A stretch of 64,000 bases of DNA from Gamsiella multidivaricata (Eukaryota; Mortierellomycota; Mortierellomycetes; Mortierellales; Mortierellaceae), in the NCBI RefSeq assembly GCF_025024155.1, contig NW_026251729.1:414867-478866 (forward strand), in the 5' to 3' direction. This document shows, one piece after another, positions 22,845 through 35,234 of the stretch; position 1 is the first letter of the stretch; each line of letters starts with the position of its first letter. A program made the translations under genes and the position numbers. The notes beneath the pieces are model-generated. The model made no database searches. It had not been told where the DNA came from and saw only the letters and a list, made by a program, of their open reading frames with translations.

Positions 22845-24897
22845 ATGTCTCGCACTATATCCGTGCGTATACTCGGCATACAACAGAATATCGTTGCCAC
22901 AAAAAAAAAAGGCTAACCAATTGCCCTGTTCTTTGAACGTTTGTAGAGATTTCAAGAGGCATGGCCATCTGCAACCATGCTCATAGTGTCACTTGAAACG
23001 ATATCTGTTCTTGTACTCGAATCTCTCGTGCTCCGTGAGCACATCCTCCAGTATGCTTTCTTGATTTTTGGAGATTTTAATTGTATTTTCTCCAAACTGC
23101 CTACCAGCGATTCATATTTCCTTCACATTGTAGCATCGACCAAATCCCAGCAGGGGATTCATTAAGGTAGACGCATTGCATGCAACCGTCTTGATGAGGA
23201 CTATGTGTGTTCAGGAGCGAACAGCTCTAAATCCCTTCCTACATTTCATTTCGTAGCGGCGACCAAAAAGCAGTTGGGAATGCACTAAGGTAAATGTACA
23301 ACATGAAACTACCTTGCTGATGGCGGTATGTGCTCAGGAGCAATAGGACTCACATTGGACTCTTCTCTTGACTTGGTGATGTAGCACCCCCAACGTTATT
23401 TACCCCGTTCTATACATCCTGGCCATGATCAGCTTGTTTTCGCTCTGTGTCGATGCCATGTACCATCGGAATCAGATCCAGGTCGTGGCACTTACTTTTT
23501 TTAACTTTCTGTGTTTCGCCTGTAAGTCGCCCCTGCCCCTGTTCCTGTTCCTCTTTTTCTTGCGCACACTCTGCATGTTCCCAAAATAGGATCATGTTAT
23601 ATATGGGATTTTAAGCTGGAACGCTGACTTTTTGTATCCCTATATGAACGATGGACTGTATGCCCAGATGGCATTATCCAAACCATCTACGACTGGCAAG
23701 CTGCCGAAGCAGGTGGTCCTTTAGCTGCCGGAGCAGGTGATCCTTTGAAAGCATTCAATGTGGCAATTACGGTGACAATAGGCGTCTGCTCTCTCTTCCT
23801 CGTCTGGGCTGCCTACAAATTAGCAGCAGTCTTCGGATGGGAGATGTACCGCTTTCTCGGCGCGTAAGTGAGTTTGCATTTTTTTTATTTTTTTATTTTT
23901 TGAAGGATCCCCTTCTCCACAGTCGCGTATTGTTTGTTAACATGGCGCTCCATCCATCCTGCAACCCTGTTTTAGCGACCTTAACATGCGAAGTAGGTTT
24001 CTTCAGTGGCGGTCTTACCTGAAGGCGCACGAAAAGATATTCTTGTACTGACATGTACCGAATACTTTCTCTTTAGGAATGCATAAAGGATATGAAATTC
24101 TCATCACGTTGTTAAAGTTCGACGTGTTCTTTTTTGTGGCATTCGCGATTCAGATGTTCACTCTCGTGGATACGACGGACAGGACCATCATCGCCACATT
24201 CAACGGTAGAACACTTGCTCGCCAACAGCTCTTTATCGGCCTCTCTATCCCTGCAGCAGTCCTCCTCCTCGCGCTCGCTTTCTTCGGCGTTATGAGAGAA
24301 AGCAGAATTGCGACTATATTTGTCATGCTTTGCCTGACAGCTGTGGAGCCTTACTTCATCTATCAACTCGTCTACCTGCATCGCCCAGAAAACAGCGCAC
24401 GGTTCATCAATTCGATAAAGTATCTTACTTTTTTCAGTAAGTACACATGTCCTTCTCGTTGGAAACTGTATATTAAAGAAAAGCTTGTGCTGGTTTAACA
24501 CGCTTGCTGTTCATATCCTATAGTTGGTGTCACTATGGTGTTGGTCCTGTTGACACTATTCCCCATGATCTACTGCTTCCGCAACTTTGGCAAGGGCTTA
24601 CTGATCTCGGAAAAGAGCAGGATTGTGGCGCCAAGACGTCCTTTTGAGATTGACGAGGACCATTCAGAATCGGAGCCATCGATCCCATTGGAACTCAAGC
24701 GTGGGGAGGACGGTACATCCCAGCAATTGATGGCATATCCGGCGCTGAAAAAGATTCAGAAGGACTACCATATCAAGCCTACAAGTGGCCACTCGTCGAA
24801 GGATCAAAAGGAGAGCCACGAGAAGGGACAAGACAGCCTGTCCGACGGATTACATTCCAGTGCGCGATCATATCATGGCAAAGTTGAGATTGAATAA
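22845..24897 (+). CDS. Eight-span membrane protein with duplicated mini-exon and microexon (unknown function)
   Basis: Not recognised by name. Exons: 22845-22862 (MSRTIS), 22947-23050, 23134-23166, 23257-23289, 23385-23521, 23668-23863, 23976-23992 (17 nt), 24077-24436, 24524-24897. Every junction phase agrees; including both 33-nt exons gives 423 aa, using one gives 412. Eight hydrophobic spans are seen, beginning MLIVSLETISVLVLESLVL, NVIYPVLYILAMISLFSL and VVALTFFNFLCFAYGII, and ending FFIGVTMVLVLLTLFPMIYCF. A charged tail of ~95 residues follows. The 17-nt exon supplies DLNM and is needed to keep frame between WEMYRFLGA and MHKGYEILI. The linker before span 4 carries an internal duplication (AAEAGGPL / AAGAGDPL). 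The third and fourth exons are paralogous (IDQIPAGDSL / GDQKAVGNAL). AATAAA lies at 24913-24918. A receptor- or transporter-like role is conceivable but unsupported. Confidence 0.8.
23134..23384 (+). repeat. Tandem duplication of a 33-nt exon plus its downstream intron
   Basis: Copy 1 is exon 23134-23166 with intron 23167-23256 (123 bp in total). Copy 2 is exon 23257-23289 with intron 23290-23384 (128 bp). Both exons start after TAG with C, end in TAAG or AAG before GTA, are exactly 33 nt and have phase 2/2. The introns also share GATG...TATGTG..TTCAGGAGC-like sequence, showing the duplication was genomic. Confidence 0.8.
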
Positions 24898-25225
24898 AGA
24901 TGGGCTGCAGCAAATAAACAGACTATCGTCAAAACGCGACGAGGTCGAGTCCTCTGGCGCAGTATCAGCATTGTAGAGACGTCACGACAAAGCATATAAA
25001 AAAATTCTTGTCCTTTCATCCACAATTTTCCTTTCATTTTATTGTCTTCCCTGCTCCTGTTCCTGGTCCATACCAGTATGTATTTGGGCATTGAAGTAGC
25101 TAAATACAATGGCCTTGTTCTCGCAGCCTGTAGCGAGACACAGGAAATGCGGACGGATACATGTTTTGCTCACGCCCAGATCTATGTTATGTCTTCCCTC
25201 GAGACAGCCTTAGAGTATTGTCGCC

Positions 25226-28200
25226 ATGTCCTCATCTCTGTTTCGTGAAGAATATGCCTTAAATCCACATGAGCGCTCTCGGCTCGTCAAGGCCACCACG
25301 CCTGGCACGGAGGACCATTATCTGTATCGCCTTCAATATCTCCTGCAGCAGCTTCAGACGAACGAAATTCCTGTCACAGCCCAAACCATCGAAGAGGCCG
25401 CAGCCCTCCTTACAGCAGCTGAGAATTCTGGAATTGCCATCGACAGTGCACAGCTCCAGCAATTTGAGACCCAAATTGCCTTGCTGGCTTTCCCCGTTAA
25501 GCCGGATCTCCTCTTAGGGCAGCTCAACTATGACCCAGGGACGGCCAGTATTGATTGCTCACAGGAAGATGTCGAGAGCGAGGATAATGCCGACACTGCA
25601 GACGATAAAGGATCCTCAAGTGCCGTCGCAGCTTTGCCGACCAAATTGGACCAGAGCATCATCAGGGACGACGCACTAACGGAGAAACAGCTCGATCATC
25701 TTGAGAAAGACAGCGGCCATTATATTTCAATCGGTGATGCATGGCCCTTTGTGGCTGCTCAACCGCGTCTAGAGCCCATCTTGGACCGACTTGACATTGA
25801 CCGGCTCCTTCACCTTTTCGCCACCATGGATATACGATACTCTCCAAAAAGCATGGAAATTGTAGGCAAGGCAGATGTCAGTCGATTTGACCAGATCGTG
25901 GTTAAGGTGATTTTGAGGCTCTACAAAGAAAACAAGCTGAGTTTCTCGAGTTACGCTCATCAATTCGAGCACTTGACGCGATCTCAGCTGGATATGATTA
26001 AAAGAGAACAACCTCAATTGGTGAACGACGAAGGGTTTATAGGCCTGTTGGAGAAGAGACTTGCGCCCGAGCCTTTCCCGGAGCAAGAGGAAGTCGCTCA
26101 CGAGGCATGGCTGGATCGTGTTCTAGCATTTGTTGATGAGCTCTCGCCCAAGTTTAACCTACACAAGTTGTCGGTATATCTTATGAGTCTCGAGCATGAT
26201 CTGTCCAAGGGCGTCATGGACAAGGAAAAGTTCTTGAGGTATAGTACTCAGCCAGTTCTTTTGTTGTTTTGCATGAAAATGCACAGATACATGATCGATT
26301 GGGCCCAATCACTAAGCGCCACTTCGTTGTAAACTTTCATTCAAAGATACGTTGCCATCCCGCGTAATCAGGCGCACTACAACCAAAAGGCGCTTAACAA
26401 CCTCGAGCGCAGCTTTCCGGTGGATTTGACGGAAAGACAGCGTCTTGAGGACTGGTCCGAGGTAATAGACTGTGGCAATGCTCGAGCGCGCTGTCTAGAT
26501 GCGCCTCTTTTTGGTTTCGCATACTGACCGGAACCCCTGAAATTTTGCATGTAGAGAGTCACTCCCGCGACAAGAGAACGTGATGATGAGGTATTAAAGG
26601 AGTATCTCACCCACTTCATGCGTCAAGCAAAGTCTGCAGCCGAGTTCGAAGAGTACTTTGAGACCAAAACTTTCCTCAACCCATTGCTGGCAAAAGCCAT
26701 GCTGATGTCTGATGACCCCGCAACTGCCAAATGGTATGTCCGCACCACATTCTTTCCTGTTACTCTGACCAACTCTCATAAACTAAGACAGAATGTAACG
26801 CGTCATATAGGGCTGCACTCCTATCAGACCAGGAGAATCTTGCTCAGCTCACGGAGAAGACTATCCTGAAGTTTGCACCAGATAATCCCGTCAAGTTCCT
26901 GCCTGCCGACCCAGTCGTCTTCAAGTTGCGGGCCAAGAATGCTAAGCGAGTCCTTGTTCGAATCTTTGAGGTCAAAACTTTTGAGTATTTGCAGCAGCAT
27001 GGTCATGGAGTAATGGGACGGAACCTGAATTTAGATGGACTGGCACCCAATTGGGAGCAGAACCTCGTTCTGGATCATCCACCACTCCTTATGCATGAAA
27101 TCAAGATCGAGTTGCCCGAGTTGGCTGACAAACGAGGCGCTTTTATCATGGATGTGATCAGTAATGGGGAAAACAGCTGTGCTTACTTTGCCAAGGTACT
27201 AACTATGATTTAGATTGCTCTTCTAATCCTATTTTTGGAGTCGTACAGGCGATTGTCATCCTTCTCAAAACTCATTATCCATGCCTCGAATGACCTATCC
27301 TAGGGCTACCTGGACTTTATTGAGAGGCAGAGCGTCGCGGGACATGTCATCACCATCATCGATGAGAATCAGGAAAAACTTTCGGACAAGTGCAGCATCT
27401 GGCTGGATGGCTATTACTACAGGGTACGATAGTGTCTTTCTGAGCGCCACTGATGAGGCGTTGTCGTACAGATATAATACGCATGGCACTAAATCAACAG
27501 TCTACGGTTTTCACTTCCTGTCACCGCAGCCGAATGGTGATGGAGATATCATTGTCCCCTATCGTAAGCCATACTCGTCCTCGAGTTCAAATATCTATCT
27601 CATACATGATGGATTTGCGACCTGTCGAGAGTTCAATCATCGCGTCGAAGACTATGCCCTCAAATTCGAGTGCCAAATCGACCACGAGTCCTTGGTGGCG
27701 GGCTCGACTGCAAAGGTATATGTCTAGCCCGACTTGATGGAGTTCGTCTGTGGAAAGCTGCTACGGAATACTGCTTCGAAATACTGCTTCTCAGCGTCAT
27801 GTATTAACGACGTTATTTACTGGGAAAACATCTCAGATTCTAATCAAGCCCACCGTTAAAATCCAATACGATACGGTTGTTTGCCCTGTCAGCCTACTGG
27901 AGCAAGTACAGCTCACACTCGATTCTGCGGATACAAACACGATCGCAGCGACAGTAACGGTGCCGGATTTCAAGGTGCACGATGATAATTGGTCAATGTA
28001 CAGCTTCCAGGTGCCCGAGAATCTGGCGCATTTGACCGTTACTCTCTCGGCCAAGATCAAGGTCATCTCGACAGGAGAGTACCAGAACTTGACTGTTTCG
28101 CGTCGCTTTGCATTCGACAGGTATGAAGAGAAGATGGCCAATATACAACGAGCATTTCGAATACAGGCACTTCAATAGCTAACTTGTCACTGGTCTGTGT

Positions 28201-31200
28201 ATTGGTGTATCATTCCTAGTCCTAACGTTGACCAGAATGTCGGCTTCAAAAAGAATGGAGTAATGCAATATGTCAGCATCCCCGGACCGGTTTTGATCCT
28301 GCTGCAGAAGGATGTGGACGGCTACAAAGTCCTTGCGCTCGGAAAGAATGGCGAAAAGCGACCCAATATTCCCCTGGAATTTGAGTTTAATCATCCGATT
28401 TGGGGAAGTAGGGTTGTTTTCCACCTGCGCACAGATGATAGTGGGCAAGCCCACTTGGGGCCTTTGCATGGCGTCGAGAATCTGATCTGCGTCACTACTC
28501 TCGCGACATGGCCAATCTTTGGAGGCGAAGAGCACGTCTATCCCAAGCAGATCCATGGAGTAGAAGATGAAACCCTTTCCTTGCCACTTGGAAAGCAGGA
28601 TCTCGACACCATCCGCAAAATTTCGCTGTTCTCCATTTCAAGCTATGGTAATGGAAATGGCGGCGTCAAGGCAACGCTCGATGATCACACCAGCAATATT
28701 CGTCTAGTAAATGGGATGTTGTCGCTCAAGGGACTGAAGGCTGGATACTACAGCTTCAGGATCGGAAGCAAGGTCGAATGTCAGATCATCATTGCGAATT
28801 CTAGGGCTACACAGTCCAAGATTCAAGGGTTAGAGGACTTTGTCATTGGATGCAACCCCATGCTTGAGCTCTTGGGAAGCACCAAGAATCCTCTTCATAT
28901 CGCTCCGCCCACTGTAGATGCGGAGAGTCAAATGATCGGCATCCAGCTCTACAACTGGAGTCCAGAGACCAGACTGTGCGTTATTGTGACAAAGTTTGTG
29001 CCGTACAACGACTCGGGCTCGGACAATTCAAGAGAACGCAGAGCGGAAAACCCATGGGCGATGACAAAATCCAGATCGACACTAACGTCGTTCCGGACCG
29101 GCCGTGTCCTTGGCGATGAGTATCAATACATTTTGAATCGTAAGGCGCAGTCGGCTCATTGGGCTGGAAACTTGCTGGAGAAACCCAGTGTCTTGCTCTC
29201 GCCTTGGGTAAGTCCTTTTTTTCTTTTCTGATGTATATGTTGATAATGGTTCACAGGAAGTGTGTTCTTATGAGATATACTCTCTTGCTGCTGAATAGAG
29301 CATTGCTGATACGACAGCGTCTACACAGGAGATGCAAGGGGACAGCCTCGAAGGCGTTCAGGAGACAATAGTCCAAGAATGTGCATGCATGCCCACGAAC
29401 ATGTCCCGAGGTGGAGAACGATACATAGCTGTTACACGGATGACACTCAACCCTCTACTCAACTTTCTGGCTCACCCTAGTGTCGTACTTGCCAACTTGG
29501 TTCCAGACTCATCCACGGGCATCGTCAGTGTTCCATTCCCCGCTCTCAAGGAAGGAAACTTCCTCAGGATCTTTGCGGTGGATGGCCACCAAACTATTCA
29601 GAAATCTTTTGTGGTCCCACGAACATTGGCTCGCCTCGACTTCCAGAAGCGGGATCTTCGATTCTGGAGTCAATTGGACCACACCAAGCATTTCATTGGC
29701 GAAAGAACCGGCATTGATCTGGATCCCAAATTACAAGCCGCGTTTGCGGGCGCTGCTTCAGTGACATTGGCATCAAACGGCAGCTCACTGTCTGCCGTCC
29801 GAGTCATCAGCTCTGTCAAACAGGTGTACGATCTGATGCTGACGTTACTTGGGGACGAAACACCGAAGGAAAATTTGCGCAAGTTCGGGTTCATCAACGA
29901 CTGGGATCAAATGTCAGACGAGGCCAAGAAGGAAAAATTCTCGAGGTGGAACTGTCATGAACTCAACTTATTCCTTTACAAAAAGGACGGCAAGTTTTTC
30001 GATTCTGTGGTCGCCCCGTTTTTAAAGGTGTGTTGCCCCGCAAGGATCCTCGTTTTTTTGGGGGTGTCGAATGGAGCCGACTCACTGATACTTTTTTATG
30101 CGGCCAAAATTATAGAATAGGCTGATGAAGTCTTTCATGGATGACTATCTGATCGGAGCACAGATGGACAAGTACACCGCTCTCAACGAATTCAGTCAAC
30201 TGAGCTGCTTAGAGAAATGTCTTCTTGCCCATCGTGCTCCCTCCGCAAGAGCTGGTATAGTCCAATGGATCAAGGACAGGGTTCGCAACACACGTGTGGC
30301 CAGTAACGTGAAGCTGTTCCTGACAGTCATGAACTCTGGAGGTCTGAAAGAGTCCGCACTTGGCGGGAGCGTGGCGATGCGCAATCAGGCAAGGTAATTA
30401 ATTATAAGGGTCAATCAGGGTCAATCAAGACTAATTTATTTACGTTTCCTGAGAAACCAGTTGTTCTTGAAAATCTCTCCATGCTCTCTAACCAATATAT
30501 TTTGGAACTTTAAGTGAGCATTATTACGACTTGGCGGTCGACCATGAGGAGTCGGACGAAGATATGGGTTTCGGCTTGTTCGATGACGACACTTATGCCA
30601 TGCCTGAGGCGGCGTCTGCGCAGTCCTACTCCGCTCCTGCTCTAACCTCTGTACCCATAAAGCGCATGAAAAAATCAGCCGCCGCTGTGAGCGAGGAGAG
30701 AAAGCGATCTGCACGGATCCTTCATGGACAGTACAAACCCGTGGAATTGACTCAGGAGATGGCCGAGACTTACTACTATGGACGCCAGGAATACGTGGAC
30801 AAGATTGAAAATACAAATTTGTTTTGGTTGGATTTGGCGCAATGGGACGAGAACAAAGGCGGATCGTTCTTGTCGCAGGTAAGGCACTGCAACCATTCAT
30901 TTTTTGGATTCCAGAAAACCATAAAATACCTGTATTGACCGCGGTGGTATGCTCCAATCTTTTTAGAACTTTGTCGCCAATACTGGGTCTTTCACGGATG
31001 CTATGGCCACAATTGCGCTACTCGGTCTTACTTTCCGACCCAAGGATGCATCGTTGACACGTTCAGCTGGTCAAAACTTGGTGGTCTCCTCCGAGTCGCC
31101 TGCCATCGTCTTCCACTCGTCGATTAAGGTATGGTGGTATTGCAGTTGTAGTCTGATCTACCTTGCGTTCAAGGGCTCCATCTCAGTTCGCGTAAATTGA

Positions 31201-33477
31201 CCCCCAATTTTTCTCTCTTTCGCGTGTCCTGTATAGGAGTTGACAGAGGCACCAGTAATGGGATCGGTTTTGGTGATTGAGCAGTACTTTGCACAGAAGG
31301 AGAAGCTCGTATATGATAAAACTACCTCGAACAATGTTCGGCAGTATCTCCAGCCTGGTGTGGAATTCAGACCACTGGAGACTTACGGCGCCCATGTCGT
31401 CTTGATGAGTAAGTCCACAATGTGTTTGATTCCAGGAACAGCTACGCCATTTACACGCGTAAACTTGAAATTGACATTAAATTGCTGGTATTTTTTTACA
31501 GATGCCTCGCCAAATTACATGGTAGTTCATTTGGAGGTGCAAATTCCGCAAGGATCTATCTCGGTCTATCAAAGTCTGGAGACAGGCCAAGATATCCGGT
31601 TAAGCCCTCATAGCAGCTTCCAGTACGAGTATGGATTCTACTTCCCTGAAGAAGGCGACTTCCCACATTACCCTGCGCATGTCTCCAACTACGAGGATAT
31701 CATCGCTCACGCAGCGCCATCAGTCCTGAAGGTCCGAGCTCCACTGCCAGGCTTTAATGAGACGGAAACGGGCACCTGGGCCCACATCCTGAAGTACGGT
31801 ACAAAGGAGAGTATCTTGGCCAAATTGGCAGCCAGTCCTCTGAGTAGTTTGCCCGTGGAGGACCTGGTCCCTCGCTTGTACAGGGATAAACAGCTCCTCC
31901 AGCAGATGACTTCGGCTCTAAGATCGCGCCATGAGTACAACAACCAGATCTGGAGGGTTGCTTTGGCGGTAAAAGATCAAGAACTGGTCAAGGAGTATTT
32001 GATGAATCAGCCTGCCTCAGAGTTGAACACCGGAGATTGGTTCACATCGGCTATTTACATCCGCCGGCCGCATACGCGACTGGAGTCGCTACAGGACACA
32101 TCGTACAAACACCTCGAATATTTTCCTCTGATCAACGCCAGAGGTACGGAAGAATCTCCATTACCACTATTGATACAAAACCCGCGAAGTTGGACACTAA
32201 TCATATTGCCGCCTTGTATTGATTGATATCTAACATATCGAACAGCCCATAAGGCCACTCGTAACGCAACCATTTTGAACAACAAATTCAAGGGCCAATA
32301 CGATCGTTTCTTGAAGCTGCTGAGTCAAAAGCCACATCACGATGTCGACGATCTCCTTGTTCTTGTTGTCTACCTCCTGGCACAGGATAGGTTTTTAGAA
32401 GCCAAGAAGAAGTTTGCGCAGCTTTCAGACCTGATGTGTCTGCCCGGTCAGCTTCCAGGCGATTTTTTCCAGCAGCTCCAGTACGACTACCTCTGGGCAT
32501 ATTTGAGCCTGTGCGTCGAGGTCCAAGCGGATTCTTCCGCTGTGGATCTGCCTCTGGATCTGGCAGGCGTGCAAAGGGTGCTGAACAAGTATCGCGACTA
32601 TCCTGTCGAGCGCTGGAACAAGATGTTCAGAGACATGCAGCAGTATCTGGACGACATCGAACAGTCTCAAGTGGAAGTCAAGGGTTCGAGTGACGAATCC
32701 CAAGCAGCAGCTGCGGCCGAGGGGCAGCAAGAGGCGGTCGATACAACTGCGGGCGAGGAAGAGGAAGACGATGATGCGTCTGAAGTACCGATCATGATCG
32801 ATTTCAAGATTGGAGATGAGAACGTGATGATGGTCCGTCACCGTGGCGTCCGAGAGGTCACGGTAGAGTACTACTTGATCGATGCAGAGACCATGTTCTC
32901 GGCCTCGCCGCTTACCTTCAGCGACCTGGGTGAAAGCGAGTCTTCCGGGGGCAGCCGCGATGACGACAGGGACACCAGTAACAGCTACCGCCTGATGAAG
33001 CCCAACGGCATCGATACACACTCTGTCAAGCGCGCGGTCGCCAATGACGGTATCCTCATTATTCCGATCCTCAGCCAGTACCAAAACACGAATGTCATGA
33101 TCTCGGTCAGCACCTCGCCCCCAGCGGTCACACGGAGCTGGAAGGCCTATTACTCGCAGACGATCATGATGCAGTGCATGGAGAAGAATGGCACGATGAA
33201 GGTTATATCCAAGGCGGATGGACGACCGATCCGCGGTGCGTACGTGAAGGTGTATGCGGAGATGAAGGAAGGTTCTGGTGTGACAATATTCTGGAAGGAT
33301 GGATACACGGACTTGGTGGGCCGATTCGGTTATGCGCAGGTGTCGACAGCGACAGTGTCGTCGAGTTCGAGAGGGGCATCCGACGGTGGACTTGGTAGTG
33401 TGAAGCGGTTTGCGGTGTTTGTGGATGGCGGACGCGAGGGATGTGTTGTCAAGACCCTGCCTGTGCCTCCCGTGTAG
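25226..33477 (+). CDS. Uncharacterised giant protein, ~2,301 aa, 15 exons
   Basis: Not recognised. Exons: 25226-26238, 26347-26461, 26555-26733, 26811-27195, 27304-27423, 27472-27715, 27837-28120, 28220-29207, 29299-30027, 30116-30393, 30515-30878, 30967-31128, 31237-31408, 31502-32143, 32246-33477. Fourteen junctions were tested; all keep phase except exon 5/6, where one G is surplus (see findings); allowing for it the product is 2,301 aa. No signal peptide or membrane span is visible. The N-terminal ~650 residues look mostly helical. The centre alternates short beta-rich stretches (VCPVSLLEQVQLTL, DNWSMYSFQVPENLAHLTV). Near 1,600-1,750 is YYYGRQEYVDKIENTNLFW. The C-terminus has an acidic linker, then VREVTVEYYLIDAETMFS and VKVYAEMKEGSGVTIFWKDG..TDLVGRFGY, reading like a beta-sandwich (macroglobulin- or carboxypeptidase-regulatory-like). 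That fold suggestion is inference. It is flanked by unrelated genes. No transfer signal is seen: introns and codon use match neighbours. Confidence 0.88.
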
Positions 33478-35234
33478 ATCGTCTAGATAGGCTAGGATCC
33501 TCATTTTCATTCATTTTTCATGCGAAAATGCAGAATATGTATATTCTATATTGCTTCCGAAGCAGGAATGTGCAATATGCAAATGCAAATGCTGTGCATT
33601 GTAAAAGAAAAAGGACCCTTGGCTCTTCTGACACAGCGAGCGGGATGGGAAGGTAGAAAGTAGTCTATCGACGGGAGAGGTCTCAAACCACCATCCCCCT
33701 CCCTCAAACAGGAATATCAGCAGACCATTATATCCCTCCTTCCGCCCCACCCATTGATCGTCGTCCACAGACTGTCTGTCCCCAGTTCACTTTGCATGTG
33801 CTTTAGCGTTGTTGCATTGTCGGCTTTTGTTGACACTGCGGCAATGTTGGCAATGTTGATATGTCTCTTTGCATTGAAAAACAAGACGATCATACCTATC
33901 TGCCGATGGTGTCTGGTTGGAAGCAGGGAAATAGTAATAATAATAGTAATAGTCTAATAGAGTGTATGATAAGCGATGGGCCAGGGTCACCACTCCCATT
34001 GGGAGGAACATCATTATTATGATTCATGACCCAGCCTAGTCCAACCAGCAATGCCTACCGCGGTGTATCTACCACAGAACCTGACTGCTTGCGTCCCAAC
34101 CTTTTTTTTTTTCCCGTTTCCCTTCAGGAAGGAGGATGCATAGTTTTCTATGCTGCAGCAACAGGCACTCGGGCAGCAAATGCTAAATGATGCATGCATG
34201 CATGCACGCATGCATAGTTTCTAGTTTCTACATACGTATCCTCCCAGGAATTTTTTTTTTTGGATACTTCTCCACGAGGGAAGAGACGTCTTGCAAATGC
34301 ATTTGTGTGGCCAAGAAGAGCGTCCGAAATGAGCTACTATCATCTGTTTCTGTCGTGTTCACTGCTGTGAAGAAGGCGGCGAGGATATAAAAAAAAAAAA
34401 ATGTGCTCTTTTGTTTTGTAATGCTCTCGCTCATGTCTTCATCTCTCGTCTTTTTTATTTTCTTCGCCGTTCTTTGGCTGTATACAGTCTTGATGGAGCA
34501 CTGAGGCCAGTCAGAATGAAATGGATGGACAGCCGGCTCACTTGTTTGTTGATGTTGCTGTTGTTGTGTCTTGAACACAAGAAATACAGATACAGCACCG
34601 GCTCCTTCAGCGGGCTGTTCCTGTTGGTGGTGGTGTTGTTGATGTCTAGTTCTTTCGAGTGAGGAGTGAGCCATTTGGTGTACAAGCACAATGGCAAAAA
34701 AGAGAAGAGGCTCCATGTGTTGTGGATGTAGAGTGTGCTAAAGTTGGACGATAGAGATTCGGCAGGCTTATTCTTATTAATGCGGAATGGTGAGCAGAGG
34801 CATGGAAGCATACGAAGGGTGTGGGTAAGCTTGGACGAGCTCCTCTTCTGCGTCTTCGTTCCTGGAGACAAAAGTCGAAAGGGGCGGGATGGGGGAGGGG
34901 AAGGGGGGAGGGAGGGAGGGAGGGAGGGGGGACATGAACATGGACATGAACATTTTGTCTGAGCCGTATTATTATAACTGGTACCTGGCTCTTCTGCTCA
35001 CAGGTGCAATAAATATTCGTGCGAATCTCTTCGTCGCTCCATCTCTTTCCTTTCTCTCTATTCTTTTTTCACCATCCAGCTTCACCTTCCACATCCTACA
35101 TTCCCACTACCACCCACCACTACTCATCTCCCTGACCTGACCCACCCATCCCACCCCTCCGTAACGACTCTCTCTTTCGCACCCATATCACTTTCCACCC
35201 TATCCACTATCTTTCTCGTCCCTTCGTTCTCATA
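33478..35234. other. Intergenic region of 1.75 kb with simple repeats
   Basis: It holds the 3' flank of the giant gene and the promoter of the CaaX protein. Simple repeats include ATGC-type tandem copies near 34190-34213 and a GGGA run near 34903-34930. From 35040 to 35230 the sequence is C/T-rich, a typical fungal leader. No coding region recognised. Confidence 0.6.
34903..34930. repeat. GGGA tandem repeat
   Basis: Short purine microsatellite of GGGA units about 300 bp upstream of the CaaX-protein start. Confidence 0.75.

Noticed and set aside
24079..24498. Independent 139-aa membrane protein
   Set aside because: It is one exon of the eight-span gene; its frame joins by phase to the microexon upstream and exon 24524 downstream.
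33900..34930. CRISPR-like or satellite array
   Set aside because: Only dispersed microsatellites (TAATAG, ATGC, GGGA); no regular repeat-spacer pattern anywhere in the window.
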